64,000 bases of DNA, taken from the NCBI GenBank assembly GCA_036556805.1, contig DATBIS010000026.1, forward strand, positions 1 to 64,000, given 5' to 3'. The stretch's first letter is position 1. Every line of letters begins with the position of its first letter. Made by a program: the position numbers and the translations under genes. Under the pieces are notes generated by a model. The model was not told the DNA's origin. It saw only the letters and a program-made list of their open reading frames with translations, and searched no databases. Source of the DNA: DATBIS01 sp036556805. Its GTDB lineage: Bacteria; Actinomycetota; UBA4738; HRBIN12. Positions 42,651 to 51,702 of the stretch are shown in pieces.

Positions 42651-44036
42651 TCAGCGGCGCCGCAAGACGACGAGCGACAGAAGGAACGCCACCGCGAACG
42701 CGGGCGCGCTGCCGCCCAACGCCGACCCACCGATGAGCGGGAACGGCAGGTGCAGGCCGTCGAAGAAGCGTCCGACCGCGTCGGTCCAGCCGGCGGGGCC
42801 CGTCGGCAGGCACCACTGGTACGTCACGAAGCCGGTCACCCACGGCGCGAGGGCTCGGGCGCGAAGCCCGGGCCGCGCGTCCTCGAACAGGTCTCGTTCG
42901 GTCGTGCGCCCGCGACGCAGGACGAAGTAGTCGGCGGCGAACACGCCGAACAGCGGCACGAACACCGAGCCGATCAGGAACAGGAAGTACTCGAACGTCG
43001 ACGCGGACCGCTCGATGAGCGTCGCGAGCACGAGGCCGACCGCGCCGACCGCGACGATGAGCCAGCGCTGTGAGAGCTGCGGCCGCACGTTCTGGATCGA
43101 GACCGCCGAGGAGTAGATGTTCGCCATCGCCTGGTCGCTCTCGCCGACGAGCAGCACCACGAGCACGACCGCACCGCCCGCGAGCGCGGCGATCTTCGTG
43201 CCGATGTCGAGCACGTCGGGCGCCGAGCCGGCCGCGAGCACCATGAGCGCGCCGAGCGCGTAGAACCAGACGTTGCCGGCCGCGTACCCCCAGTAGGTGC
43301 CCGCGAACGATCGGCTCCCTCGCTTCGCGAAGCGGTTGAAGTCGGCGACGAGCGGCAGCCACGAGATCGGCATCGCGATCACGAGGTCGACGGCCGCCCA
43401 GAACGGCAGCCCGCCCGCCCCACGCTCCCGCCAGATCGCGCCGAGCTCGCCCGCGGACGCGACGCGGATCGTGATCCAGACGCCGGCGGCGAGCACCACC
43501 CAGAACCCGAACCGCTCCAGCCAGCGGCGCACCACCAGCACCGGACCCCCCAGCGCGAGGGCCGTGCAGACGACCGCGACGACGACGATCCAGAACCGGT
43601 ACGAGTCGAAGCCCAGCAGGTCCTTGCCGACGGCGTTCGCGACGAGCCCCATCGCCCAGAACTCGAACGCGGTCCATCCCACGAGCTGCACGAGGTTCAC
43701 GAACGACGGGAGGAACGAGCCGCGCAGGCCGAGCACCGGTCTGAACAGCACCATGCCCGGCACCCCCTCGCGCGCGCCGGCGAGACCGACGAGCGCGAGC
43801 GGCACGCAGCCGATCACGGAACCGACCACGATCGCGAGCAGCGCGGTTCGCGTGCCGAGCGCCGGTACGAGCAGAGCACCCGTCACGAGCACGAGCAGCC
43901 CGATCGAGAGGTCGCCCCAGAGCACCGCGAGGTCGCGACCGCTGAGCCGACGGAGCTCGTCGGGGACGGGGCGGATGCCCCACGCCGGCGCCTCGCGCGC
44001 GATGACCGTTTCCAGGCGCTCCGTGACGCTCGCCAT
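42651..44036 (-). CDS. cytX: CytX-type NCS1 transporter, probably for a thiamin precursor
   Basis: 461 residues and about 12 transmembrane helices of the cytosine/purine/HMP permease family (NCS1). RPVPDELRRLSGRDLAVLWGDLSIGLLVL at the N-terminus and VLRRG with DYFVLRRG-like segments are typical. A TPP riboswitch immediately upstream says that the gene is repressed by thiamin diphosphate, so the substrate is probably hydroxymethylpyrimidine or thiamin itself. ATG at 44036. Confidence 0.9.
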   Translation of the reverse strand: MASVTERLETVIAREAPAWGIRPVPDELRRLSGRDLAVLWGDLSIGLLVLVTGALLVPALGTRTALLAIVVGSVIGCVPLALVGLAGAREGVPGMVLFRPVLGLRGSFLPSFVNLVQLVGWTAFEFWAMGLVANAVGKDLLGFDSYRFWIVVVAVVCTALALGGPVLVVRRWLERFGFWVVLAAGVWITIRVASAGELGAIWRERGAGGLPFWAAVDLVIAMPISWLPLVADFNRFAKRGSRSFAGTYWGYAAGNVWFYALGALMVLAAGSAPDVLDIGTKIAALAGGAVVLVVLLVGESDQAMANIYSSAVSIQNVRPQLSQRWLIVAVGAVGLVLATLIERSASTFEYFLFLIGSVFVPLFGVFAADYFVLRRGRTTERDLFEDARPGLRARALAPWVTGFVTYQWCLPTGPAGWTDAVGRFFDGLHLPFPLIGGSALGGSAPAFAVAFLLSLVVLRRR

Positions 44037-44040
44037 CTCG

Positions 44041-44130
44041 CTCCCTCCGCCGGTACGAGCCGGATCAGGTTCGAAGGGTCGCCGGCCCGCGCCGGCCTCT
44101 CAGCCCGTTGCGACGGGCTCCCCTGCTGCG
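44041..44130 (-). promoter_or_regulatory. TPP (thi-box) riboswitch
   Basis: On the minus strand the RNA reads CAGGGGAGCCCG, GGGCTGAGAGG, GACCCTTCGAACCTGATC and then TACCGGCGGAGGGAG, which are the conserved thi-box segments (CUGAGA pyrimidine-sensing loop, ACCUGAU, and the closing arm) in order. The GGAGGGAG at its 3' end is also the ribosome-binding site of cytX, 4-9 bases before its ATG, so ligand binding probably hides the start of translation. Confidence 0.93.
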
Positions 44131-44167
44131 TGCCACTGTACGCCGCCGCGCTACGACCGGGCGGGCC

Positions 44168-44608
44168 CTAGGGCTCGGCGGCGAGCGCGGCCGCGAGGTC
44201 GCGCAGCGCCCTTCCCATGAGCGCGCGCATGAACGGCCGGTACACGAGCAGCGCGAGCTCGCCGAGCGCGGGGATCGGAAGCGAGAGGATCTCGGCCCAC
44301 CGGAACCGCGTCTGGTCGCCGACCTGCTCGAACGTCCACACGCCGTCGCCCCGCACGAACCCGCGGTGCGCGACCACCAGCCGTTCGGGCGGACGCCACT
44401 CGGTGACCTCGAGCACCTCGGTGAACGCCGGCACGCCCAAGACGAGCGTCTTCACCGCCAGCCGCACGCCGATCCCCTCGCGTTCGGCCGAGAGCACGCG
44501 CACCGATGCGGCGTCGCGCATCCACTCGGCCTGGCGCTCCCAGTCCGTGAGCACGCGCCAGCACGTCGAGGGCGAGACCGCGAACAGCGCCTCCGACTCG
44601 ACCCGCAC
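44168..44608 (-). CDS. SRPBCC family protein
   Basis: 146 residues of START/Bet v1-like fold: SEALFAVSPSTCWRVLTDWERQAEWMRDAASVRVL at the N-terminus, typical beta strands through the middle, and a C-terminal helix of MRALMGRALRDLAAALA. It probably binds a hydrophobic ligand; no catalytic residues are obvious. GTG start at 44608. Its promoter region is divergent from hutI. Confidence 0.78.
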   Translation of the reverse strand: MRVESEALFAVSPSTCWRVLTDWERQAEWMRDAASVRVLSAEREGIGVRLAVKTLVLGVPAFTEVLEVTEWRPPERLVVAHRGFVRGDGVWTFEQVGDQTRFRWAEILSLPIPALGELALLVYRPFMRALMGRALRDLAAALAAEP

Positions 44609-44711
44609 GACGTCCTCCCTCTCGCAACAGGCAAGTGTAGGGAGCAGCCTCCGCCCGGCGCGCTCGCGAGGTTACGCTTGCCCCCGCCGGCAACACGAAG
44701 CGAGGGGCACG

Positions 44712-45962
44712 GTGGGTGAGACGGGGCGCGGGGCGGCGGTCGCGGCGGCGCTCGTGACCGCCGAAGGGCCGTTGCCCTTGCGCGGCGCCGCCGCGGCCGC
44801 CGCCAACCTGACCCACGCCGGGCTCGCGTGGGACGACGAGGGCACGATCGTCTTCGTCGGCCCCGCCGAGGACCTTCCCTGGCCGGCCCGCGTGGGCTCG
44901 CCCGACATCGGCTGCCTGACACCGGGTTTCGTCGACTGTCACGTACACCTGCCGTTCTTCGGGTGGCGTGCGGACGAGTTCGAGGCGCGCGCGAAGGGCG
45001 TCTCGTACCGCGACCTTCACGGCGAGGAGGGCGGCATCTTCCGGAGCTCGCGGATGCTCGCCGAAGCCTCCGATAACGACGTGCTCGCGTTCTGCGAGCC
45101 GCTCCTGGCGGAGATGGCCGCCCACGGCACGACCGCGCTCGAGCTGAAGACCGGCTACGGGCTCTCGGTCGAAGGGGAGCTCCGGCAGGCGAGGCTCGCG
45201 CGGCTCCTCGCGGGCCGCGTGCCGCAGACGTGCAGGGTGACGCTGCTCGCCTGTCACGCGGTGCCCAAAGACGTGAACCGCTCCGACTGGGTGCGGCAGG
45301 CGTGCGACGAGCTCATCCCGGAGGCGGCGCGCCAGGGCCTCGCGGACGCCGTCGACGTCTACGTCGAAGACATCGCCTTCTCGATTGATGACCTCGCGCG
45401 CGTCGGCGATGCCGCAAACGCCGCAGGGCTCCCGTTGCGCGTGCACGCCGATCAGCTCGGCGGATCGGGCGCGGCCGAGGCCTCCGTCGCGCTCGGCGCG
45501 CGGAGCGCCGATCACCTCAACCACGTGAGCGAACAAGGTGTGCGAGCGCTGGGCGCCGCCGACGCCACCGCGGCCGTGCTGCTGCCCGCGTCGACCTTCA
45601 TGCTGCGGGCTCAGCCGTCACCGGTCGCGTCCCTGATCGAGGCCGGCGCGGCCGTCGCGATCGCGACCGACTTCAACCCGGGCACGTCGCCCGTGCTCTC
45701 GATGCCGGAGGCCCTCGCGATGGCCTGCACCGTCTACGCGATGGAGCCGCTCGCCGCGCTCGCGGCCGCCACGGCGAACGCCGCGTGGGTGCTGGGGCTC
45801 GGCGAGACCCACGGGACGCTCGAGGTTGGGAAGCGCGCGGACTTCGTGCTGCTCGAGGAGCCCGCGTTCGCGCAGGTCCCGTATCGGCCCGGCCACAACC
45901 CGGTCGTCGCGACGTTCGTCGGCGGGCGGCAGGTGGCGGGTCGCGGCCGTACTAGTCCATGA
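44712..45962 (+). CDS. hutI: Imidazolonepropionase
   Basis: 416-residue amidohydrolase that opens imidazolone-5-propionate to N-formimidoyl-L-glutamate, the third step of histidine degradation. The metal motif DCHVHLPFFG, HAVPKD, RVHADQLG, SADHLNHVS and an ATDFNPGT segment fit HutI. The GTG at 44712 follows GAGGGGC; the frame extends upstream only as shadow. It is convergent with hutH, and the two genes end inside a shared palindrome. Confidence 0.93.
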   Translation: MGETGRGAAVAAALVTAEGPLPLRGAAAAAANLTHAGLAWDDEGTIVFVGPAEDLPWPARVGSPDIGCLTPGFVDCHVHLPFFGWRADEFEARAKGVSYRDLHGEEGGIFRSSRMLAEASDNDVLAFCEPLLAEMAAHGTTALELKTGYGLSVEGELRQARLARLLAGRVPQTCRVTLLACHAVPKDVNRSDWVRQACDELIPEAARQGLADAVDVYVEDIAFSIDDLARVGDAANAAGLPLRVHADQLGGSGAAEASVALGARSADHLNHVSEQGVRALGAADATAAVLLPASTFMLRAQPSPVASLIEAGAAVAIATDFNPGTSPVLSMPEALAMACTVYAMEPLAALAAATANAAWVLGLGETHGTLEVGKRADFVLLEEPAFAQVPYRPGHNPVVATFVGGRQVAGRGRTSP

Positions 45963-45971
45963 TGGACTAGT
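45951..45971. repeat. 21-bp perfect palindrome across the hutI and hutH stop codons
   Basis: ACTAGTCCAT-G-ATGGACTAGT: ten-base arms around one base. The hutI stop (45960-45962) and the hutH stop (45967-45969) both lie inside it. It has no U-run, so if it is a bidirectional terminator it is not a classic one. It is AT-rich compared with everything around it. Confidence 0.7.
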
Positions 45972-47499
45972 CCAGATCCCTCAGGATCCTGTCCAGTCGC
46001 GTTGGCAGCTCGTGGTCGCGCATCAGCTCGACCATCGCGTCGATATCGGGCCCGAGCTCGCGGTCTTCGGTCAAGAACGGCACGCGTGAACGGATCACGT
46101 CTCGCGCCGCTGCGGTGGGCGGCCCGGGCTCGAGGGGCGAGCGGAGATCCAGCGCTTGCGCTGCCGCGAGCGCCTCCATCGCAAGCACGAGCTCGGTGCA
46201 CCGCACGATCTCGCGAAGGTGTCGCGCCGCGGTCATCCCCATGCTCACGTGGTCTTCCTGTCCGGCGGAAGATGGGATGGAGTCGACCGACGCGGGATGC
46301 GCGAGCGTCTTGCATTCCGACACGAGTGATGCCGCCGTGTACTGCATCAGCATGAACCCGGAGTTCAGCCCGCTCCCCTCGACGAGGAACGCGGGGAGGC
46401 CGTTCGAGAGCGTCGGATCCAGCATCCGGTACAGGCGGCGTTCCGAGATGCTCGCGAGCCCGACCGTTGCGAGTGCGAGCGCGTCGAGCGCGACGGCCAC
46501 CGGCTGGCCGTGGAAGTTGCCCCCGGAACGAACCTCCTCGTCCTCCGGCAGCACGATGGGGTTGTCGCTCACGGCGTTCAGCTCGGTCGTCAGCACCGTG
46601 AGCGCGTGCTCGACCATGTCGCGCGTGGCGCCGTGCACCTGCGGCGCGCAGCGCAACGAGTACGCGTCCTGCACGAGGTGCGGGCTGTCGCGATGGCTCG
46701 CGAGGATCGGCGAGCCGTCGAGCAGCGCGCGCAAGTTCGCGGCGCTCGCGGCCTGACCGGCGTGCGGCCGCAGTCGCTGCAGTCGTTCGTCGAACGGCGC
46801 GTCGGTGCCGAGCAGGGCCTCGATCGTCATCGCGGCGACGAGGTCGGCCGCCTTGAGGAGGTCCGTAAGCTTCAGAGCCGCAAGCAGGCCGATGGCGAGC
46901 ATGCCCTGCGTGCCGTTCACGAGCGCGAGACCCTCCTTGGCTTCGAGCCTGAGCGGTTCGAAGCCCGCCGCGGCGAGCGCAGGCCCAGCCGGAATGGTGA
47001 TGCCGGCATCGCCCTCGAGGAGCGCACCGCCGCCGATCAGCGGCAGCGCGAGACACGCGAGCGGGGCGAGATCGCCGGAAGCTCCCAGCGACCCCTGCTC
47101 GGGAACGGCCGGGATCAGGTCGCGGTTCAGCATGTCCACCATGCGCTCGATGACGACGGGCCGCACGCCCGAATGACCGAGCGCGAGCACGTGCGCGCGC
47201 AGCAGCAGCATCGCGCGCGCCTCCCTGCGTGAAAGCGGTCGGCCGACGGCCGTCGCATGCGATCGCACGATCCGGTGCTGGAGCTCCGCGGCCTCGTCCG
47301 GCTCGATGCGCGTGTCGGCGAGCGCACCGAACCCGGTCGTGATGCCGTACACGGTGCGTCCCTCGGCCACCACGCGTTCGACGACCTCGCGCGCGGCACG
47401 CACGCGCGCGGCTGCCTCCTGCGGAAACACGACCTCCGTGCCGCCCGCGACCGACGCCACGTCCTCCGGCGAGAGTCGTTCCCCGATCTGGATCGGCAC
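45967..47499 (-). CDS. hutH: Histidine ammonia-lyase
   Basis: 510 residues. ASG in GSLGASGDLAPL forms the MIO cofactor that removes ammonia from histidine to give urocanate. NGTQGMLAIG, a QDAYSLRCAPQVHG segment and YTAASLVSECK also fit the family. The start is GTG 47499, giving full length. It is downstream of hutU, with two unrelated genes between. Confidence 0.95.
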   Translation of the reverse strand: MPIQIGERLSPEDVASVAGGTEVVFPQEAAARVRAAREVVERVVAEGRTVYGITTGFGALADTRIEPDEAAELQHRIVRSHATAVGRPLSRREARAMLLLRAHVLALGHSGVRPVVIERMVDMLNRDLIPAVPEQGSLGASGDLAPLACLALPLIGGGALLEGDAGITIPAGPALAAAGFEPLRLEAKEGLALVNGTQGMLAIGLLAALKLTDLLKAADLVAAMTIEALLGTDAPFDERLQRLRPHAGQAASAANLRALLDGSPILASHRDSPHLVQDAYSLRCAPQVHGATRDMVEHALTVLTTELNAVSDNPIVLPEDEEVRSGGNFHGQPVAVALDALALATVGLASISERRLYRMLDPTLSNGLPAFLVEGSGLNSGFMLMQYTAASLVSECKTLAHPASVDSIPSSAGQEDHVSMGMTAARHLREIVRCTELVLAMEALAAAQALDLRSPLEPGPPTAAARDVIRSRVPFLTEDRELGPDIDAMVELMRDHELPTRLDRILRDLD

Positions 47500-47510
47500 G
47501 GGCGCTAAGG

Positions 47511-48065
47511 CTACTCGGTCGAGGACTCTTGCTTCCCGCCGGGCGCGAACGACTCGAACACGACGAGGCCGTGCCCATAGGCGGGGTGCACCGTGTCGAG
47601 CCACCGGTGCATCCCGAGCTTCTCCGCCACGCGGATCGAAGCCGTGTTGTCCGGATGGATGACCGAGACGATCCGGTCGAGCCCGAGCTCCTCGAACGAC
47701 CAACGCAGGACCTCGGTCGCGGCCTCGGTGGCGAGTCCCTGCCCCCAGACATCACGCGCGAGCCGCCACCCGATCTCCACCGACGGCATGACCTCCGGGA
47801 GGAACACGGGATCCTCCACGCCCACGAAGCCGATGAACGAGCCGGTGGTTCGAAGCTCCGTCGCGAACAACCCGTAGCCGCGCTCGGCCCAATGGTCCCG
47901 CATGTGCGCGAACCGCTCGAGCGAGTCCTCTCGCGTGTACCCGTTGCCGCCCCGAAGGAACCGCGTGACCTCGGCGTCGTCGTTCAACGCGACGAACGGT
48001 TCGAGGTCCTCGTCGCGCCATTCCCGCAAGAGAAGCCTCGACGTCTGCAGGCGGGGCGGCCTCAT
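47511..48065 (-). CDS. GNAT acetyltransferase (RimJ/RimL-like)
   Basis: 184 residues: LQTSRLLLREWRDEDLEPFVALNDDAEVTRFLRGG at the N-terminus, IGWRLARDVWGQGLATEAATEVLRW (acetyl-CoA loop) and DNTASIRVAEKLGM near the end are typical of acetyltransferase_3 proteins. The acceptor is unknown. ATG 48065 overlaps the peptidase E stop by 4 bases and the stop is 12 bases from hutH, so it is part of the hut transcription unit. Confidence 0.85.
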   Translation of the reverse strand: MRPPRLQTSRLLLREWRDEDLEPFVALNDDAEVTRFLRGGNGYTREDSLERFAHMRDHWAERGYGLFATELRTTGSFIGFVGVEDPVFLPEVMPSVEIGWRLARDVWGQGLATEAATEVLRWSFEELGLDRIVSVIHPDNTASIRVAEKLGMHRWLDTVHPAYGHGLVVFESFAPGGKQESSTE

Positions 48066-48766
48066 CGAAGGAGCCGGGTCGTCACCGGCTCCTCGATCGA
48101 CCCGCCGTCGTCGTCGGTCGTGACGCGGTACACGGTGGCGCCCTGCTTCGAGGCGATCGCCTCCGTGAACGTCTCGCCGGTGAAGTGCACCGCCGCGTAG
48201 TCGTCGGCGGCGTACCCCGGTGGCAGCTCGCCCGAGGCAACCTGCCGACGGTACTCGGGCCGACGCGACTCCTCGCCGTCGTAGTGCGGACAGAAGCTGC
48301 CGGGAAGGAACGCGAGGCCGTCGCGCAGCGGGTCGGCGCGACCGATCAGGTAGGAGTCGGTCGTGCTCGCCTCGAACCAGCAGTTGCCGCCGGCGGAGAT
48401 GCCGCAGCACACCACGCCCGCCTCCCACGCGCGACGGAGGGCGGCGTCGACGCCGTGGATGCGCCAGATCGCGAGCATGTTCGCGGTGTTGCCGCCGCCG
48501 ACGTAGATCACGTCCTGCTCGCCGAGGAACGCGTCGACGTCGGCGACGGTTCGCGCGAACAGATCCAGGTACGTCGGTTCGAACCGCGACGCCGGGAACG
48601 CGTTGAGGAAACGCGTGACGTAGAGCGGCAACGCCTGCGACGCGGTGGGGAGCAGGCAGATCTTCGGGCGTGGCGAGTCGACGAGGTCAAGGACGTAGCG
48701 ATCGAGCAGCGGGTCCTCCATCGAGAACCCGCCGCCGCCCATCGCGACGATGTGGCGCTCGGTCAC
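48062..48766 (-). CDS. Peptidase E (S51) family
   Basis: 234 residues. The class I glutamine amidotransferase-like fold has nucleophile Ser in GISAGGNCWFE, YVGGGNTANML before it and FCPHYDGEESRRPEY after it. Peptidase E cleaves N-terminal Asp dipeptides; the related cyanophycinase is longer. GTG start overlapping the hutU stop by 4 bases and its own stop overlaps the GNAT gene. Confidence 0.87.
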   Translation of the reverse strand: MTERHIVAMGGGGFSMEDPLLDRYVLDLVDSPRPKICLLPTASQALPLYVTRFLNAFPASRFEPTYLDLFARTVADVDAFLGEQDVIYVGGGNTANMLAIWRIHGVDAALRRAWEAGVVCCGISAGGNCWFEASTTDSYLIGRADPLRDGLAFLPGSFCPHYDGEESRRPEYRRQVASGELPPGYAADDYAAVHFTGETFTEAIASKQGATVYRVTTDDDGGSIEEPVTTRLLR

Positions 48767-50418
48767 GATTCGCGCATCGGGATGCGGACGCCCCGTTCGT
48801 CGGCGACCTCGATCGCGCGCTCGTAGCCGGCATCCACGTGGCGGACGACGCCCATCCCGGGATCGGTCGTGAGCACCCGCTCGAGCCGGCCGGCAGCCTC
48901 CTCGCTGCCGTCGGCCACGACGACCATGCCCGCGTGGATCGAGTAGCCGATGCCCACGCCGCCACCGTGGTGCACGCTCACCCAGTGCGCGCCGGCGGCC
49001 GTGTTCACGAGCGCGTTGAGGATCGGCCAGTCCGCGATCGCGTCGGACCCGTCCTTCATCGCCTCGGTCTCGCGGAACGGGCTCGCGACGCTACCGCTGT
49101 CGAGGTGGTCGCGGCCGATGACGATCGGGGCCGCGAGCTCGCCGCTCGCGACCATCTCGTTGAACCTCGCGCCGGCGAGGGCTCGCTCGCCGTACCCGAG
49201 CCAGCAGATCCGCGCGGGCAGCCCCTGGAACGAGACCCGCTCCCCGGCCATCCGCAGCCATCGCGCGAGCCGCTCGTTGTCGGGGAAGAGCTCGGCGACC
49301 GCCCTGTCGGTCTTCTCGATGTCTTCGGGATCGCCGGAGAGCGCCGCCCACCGGAACGGGCCCTTCCCCTCGCAGAAGAGCGGCCGAACGAACGCCGGCA
49401 CGAACCCCGGATACGAGTACGCGCGTTCGCGATCGAGCCCGCCGAGCTCGGCCCCCGCACGGAGGTTGTTGCCGTAGTCGAACGTGACGGCGCCGGCTTC
49501 CTGGAACGCCACCATCGCGCCGACGTGCTCGGCCATCGACGCGTACGCGCGGCGTTCGTACTCGCCGGGGTCGTCACCGCGCAGCCTCGCGGCTGCCTCC
49601 AGTGACAGTCCCGCCGGGACATAGCCCCCGAGTGGGTCGTGCGCGCTCGTCTGGTCGGTGACGACGTCGGGACGGAAGCCCCGGCGCAACAGCTCGGGCT
49701 CCACCTCGGCGCAGTTGCCCACGAGGCCGATCGAGAGCGGCTCACCCGCGGAACGCGCCTCCTCCGCCCACGCGAGCGCCCGGTCGACGGAGTCGGTCTC
49801 GCGATCGAGGTAGTTGGTCTTGATGCGACGCTCGATCCGTGCCGGGTCGACGTCGATGCAGAGCGCGACGCCGTCGTTCATCGTCACGGCGAGGGGTTGC
49901 GCGCCGCCCATGCCGCCGAGCCCTCCGGTGAGCGTGACCGTCCCGCGGAGCGTCCCACCGAAATGCTGTGCGGCGCACTCGGCGAGCGTCTCGTACGTGC
50001 CCTGCAGGATGCCCTGCGTGCCGATGTAGATCCATGAGCCCGCCGTCATCTGGCCGTACATCGTGAGACCGGCGTGCTCGAGCTCGCGGAACGTGTCCCA
50101 ATCGGCCCACTTCGGGACCAGCATCGAGTTCGAGATCAGCACGCGCGGCGCCAGCTCGTGCGTTCGGAACACCGCGACGGGCTTCCCCGACTGCACCAGC
50201 AGCGTCTCGTCGTCCTTCAGGGAACGGAGGCTCGCAACGATCGCGTCGAAGGCCTCCCACGAGCGAGCGGCCCGGCCGGTCCCGCCGTACACGACGAGAT
50301 CCTCGGGCCGTTCGGCGACCTCGGGGTCGAGGTTGTTCATCAGCATCCGCATCGCGGCCTCTTGCGGCCAGCCCAGGCACGAACGTTCCGCGCCACGAGG
50401 TGCTCGGATCTCTCTCAT
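48763..50418 (-). CDS. hutU: Urocanate hydratase
   Basis: 551-residue NAD-containing enzyme for the second step of histidine catabolism, urocanate to imidazolone propionate. The N-terminus IRAPRGAERSCLGWPQEAAMRMLMNNLDPEVAE is strongly conserved and fixes ATG 50418 as start. YGQMTAGSWIYIGTQGILQGTYET, GGLGGMGGAQPLA and the C-terminal HHGGGVGIGYSIHAG are family motifs. It heads the minus-strand hut operon. No hutF or hutG gene is in the window. Confidence 0.96.
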   Translation of the reverse strand: MREIRAPRGAERSCLGWPQEAAMRMLMNNLDPEVAERPEDLVVYGGTGRAARSWEAFDAIVASLRSLKDDETLLVQSGKPVAVFRTHELAPRVLISNSMLVPKWADWDTFRELEHAGLTMYGQMTAGSWIYIGTQGILQGTYETLAECAAQHFGGTLRGTVTLTGGLGGMGGAQPLAVTMNDGVALCIDVDPARIERRIKTNYLDRETDSVDRALAWAEEARSAGEPLSIGLVGNCAEVEPELLRRGFRPDVVTDQTSAHDPLGGYVPAGLSLEAAARLRGDDPGEYERRAYASMAEHVGAMVAFQEAGAVTFDYGNNLRAGAELGGLDRERAYSYPGFVPAFVRPLFCEGKGPFRWAALSGDPEDIEKTDRAVAELFPDNERLARWLRMAGERVSFQGLPARICWLGYGERALAGARFNEMVASGELAAPIVIGRDHLDSGSVASPFRETEAMKDGSDAIADWPILNALVNTAAGAHWVSVHHGGGVGIGYSIHAGMVVVADGSEEAAGRLERVLTTDPGMGVVRHVDAGYERAIEVADERGVRIPMRES

Positions 50419-50477
50419 TGGTCAATCTCCTCGTCGACGCGGCCGATGATACGCCCAGGCACGCGAAGGGACGCCGG

Positions 50478-51701
50478 ATGATTGATCGAGGGCTCGGCCA
50501 CGGATACGGTTCGGCCGCCGTGACGGAGGGGGGGCTCCAGCTGAGCATTCGCGTGCTGATCGCCGACGACGAACCCGAGCTTCGCGTCGCGCTCGCGGAG
50601 CTCCTCTCACACGAAGACGGCCTGGAGCTGGTGGGTTCCGCCGGCGACGCGGAGGAGGCGATCGTGCTCGCCACGGAATGCCGGCCGCACGTCGCGCTCG
50701 TCGACGTGAAGATGCCGGCCGGCGGGGGACCGCGCGCCGCGCGCGGGATCCTTCGGGCCTCGCCCGAGACGCGCGTGATCGCGCTCTCCGCGTTCGAGGA
50801 CCGGCAGACCGTGCTGGAGATGATCCGCGCCGGCGCCGTCGGCTACCTCGCGAAGGGCACGGCGGGCGAGATCATCGTGCACTCGATCGCGCAAGTCGCG
50901 CGGGGCGGCACGAGCCTGTCGGCCGGCGCGATGGACGACGTCGTGCGGGAGCTCTCCTCGCAGCTGCGCCGCGAGGAGATCGAGCTGGAGGGGCGCGTCG
51001 CGCGCGTCGAGCGCATCCGGCGGTTCGCGTCCGGCCGCGGCCTGAGCATCGTGTTCCAGCCGATCCTCGACCTTCGCACGCGCGCGCTGGTGGGCATGGA
51101 GGCGCTCGCGCGGTTCGACGCGCTGCTGCACAGGCGGCCCGACGAGTGGTTCGCCGAGGCGCACGAGCTCGAGCTCGGCGTGGAGCTGGAGCTCGCGGCG
51201 CTCCGCAAGGCCGTCGCGGCGCTCCCCCGGATGCCGGAGCTCCTCGACGGTCCCTATCTTTCGGTGAACTGCTCCCATCGAGCGGCGATGAGCGAGGACG
51301 TGGCGCTGTTGCTCGCGCCGCACGCCGCGCGCGTGGTCGTCGAGATCACCGAGCACGAACGCGTGGAGGACTACGCGCTGCTCGCGCAGGCGCTCGAGCG
51401 CCTGCGGTCCGAGGGCGCGCGCATCGCGATCGACGACGCCGGCGCCGGGTTCGCGAGCCTGCGCCATACCCTGCAGATCGCGCCGGACATGGTGAAGGTC
51501 GACATCAGCCTCACGCGCGACATCGACAAGGACCGGGCGAAGCGAGCGCTCGCGTCCGCGCTCATCTCGTTCGCCGACGAGATGGGCATGCAGATCATCG
51601 CGGAGGGCATCGAAACCAAGGCCGAGCTCGACACGCTCATGGAGCTGGGGGTGGCGTTCGGCCAGGGCTTCTACCTCGCGAAGCCCGCGCCGCTCGACTG
51701 A
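50478..51701 (+). CDS. Response regulator with EAL domain (c-di-GMP phosphodiesterase)
   Basis: 407 residues. The receiver domain (about 20-140) has the DD pair in VLIADDEP, phospho-Asp in VALVDVKMP and Lys in YLAKG; the EAL domain (about 175-400) has the variant EAL motif MEALARF, SVNCSH, VEITEHERVED, IDDAGAGFASL, VKVD and AEGIETKAE, so the metal ligands look intact. It probably degrades cyclic di-GMP in response to a partner kinase. The start is uncertain: ATG 50478 or GTG 50520. It is convergent with the GGDEF regulator, with one base between stops. Confidence 0.87.
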   Translation: MIDRGLGHGYGSAAVTEGGLQLSIRVLIADDEPELRVALAELLSHEDGLELVGSAGDAEEAIVLATECRPHVALVDVKMPAGGGPRAARGILRASPETRVIALSAFEDRQTVLEMIRAGAVGYLAKGTAGEIIVHSIAQVARGGTSLSAGAMDDVVRELSSQLRREEIELEGRVARVERIRRFASGRGLSIVFQPILDLRTRALVGMEALARFDALLHRRPDEWFAEAHELELGVELELAALRKAVAALPRMPELLDGPYLSVNCSHRAAMSEDVALLLAPHAARVVVEITEHERVEDYALLAQALERLRSEGARIAIDDAGAGFASLRHTLQIAPDMVKVDISLTRDIDKDRAKRALASALISFADEMGMQIIAEGIETKAELDTLMELGVAFGQGFYLAKPAPLD

Positions 51702-51702
51702 G

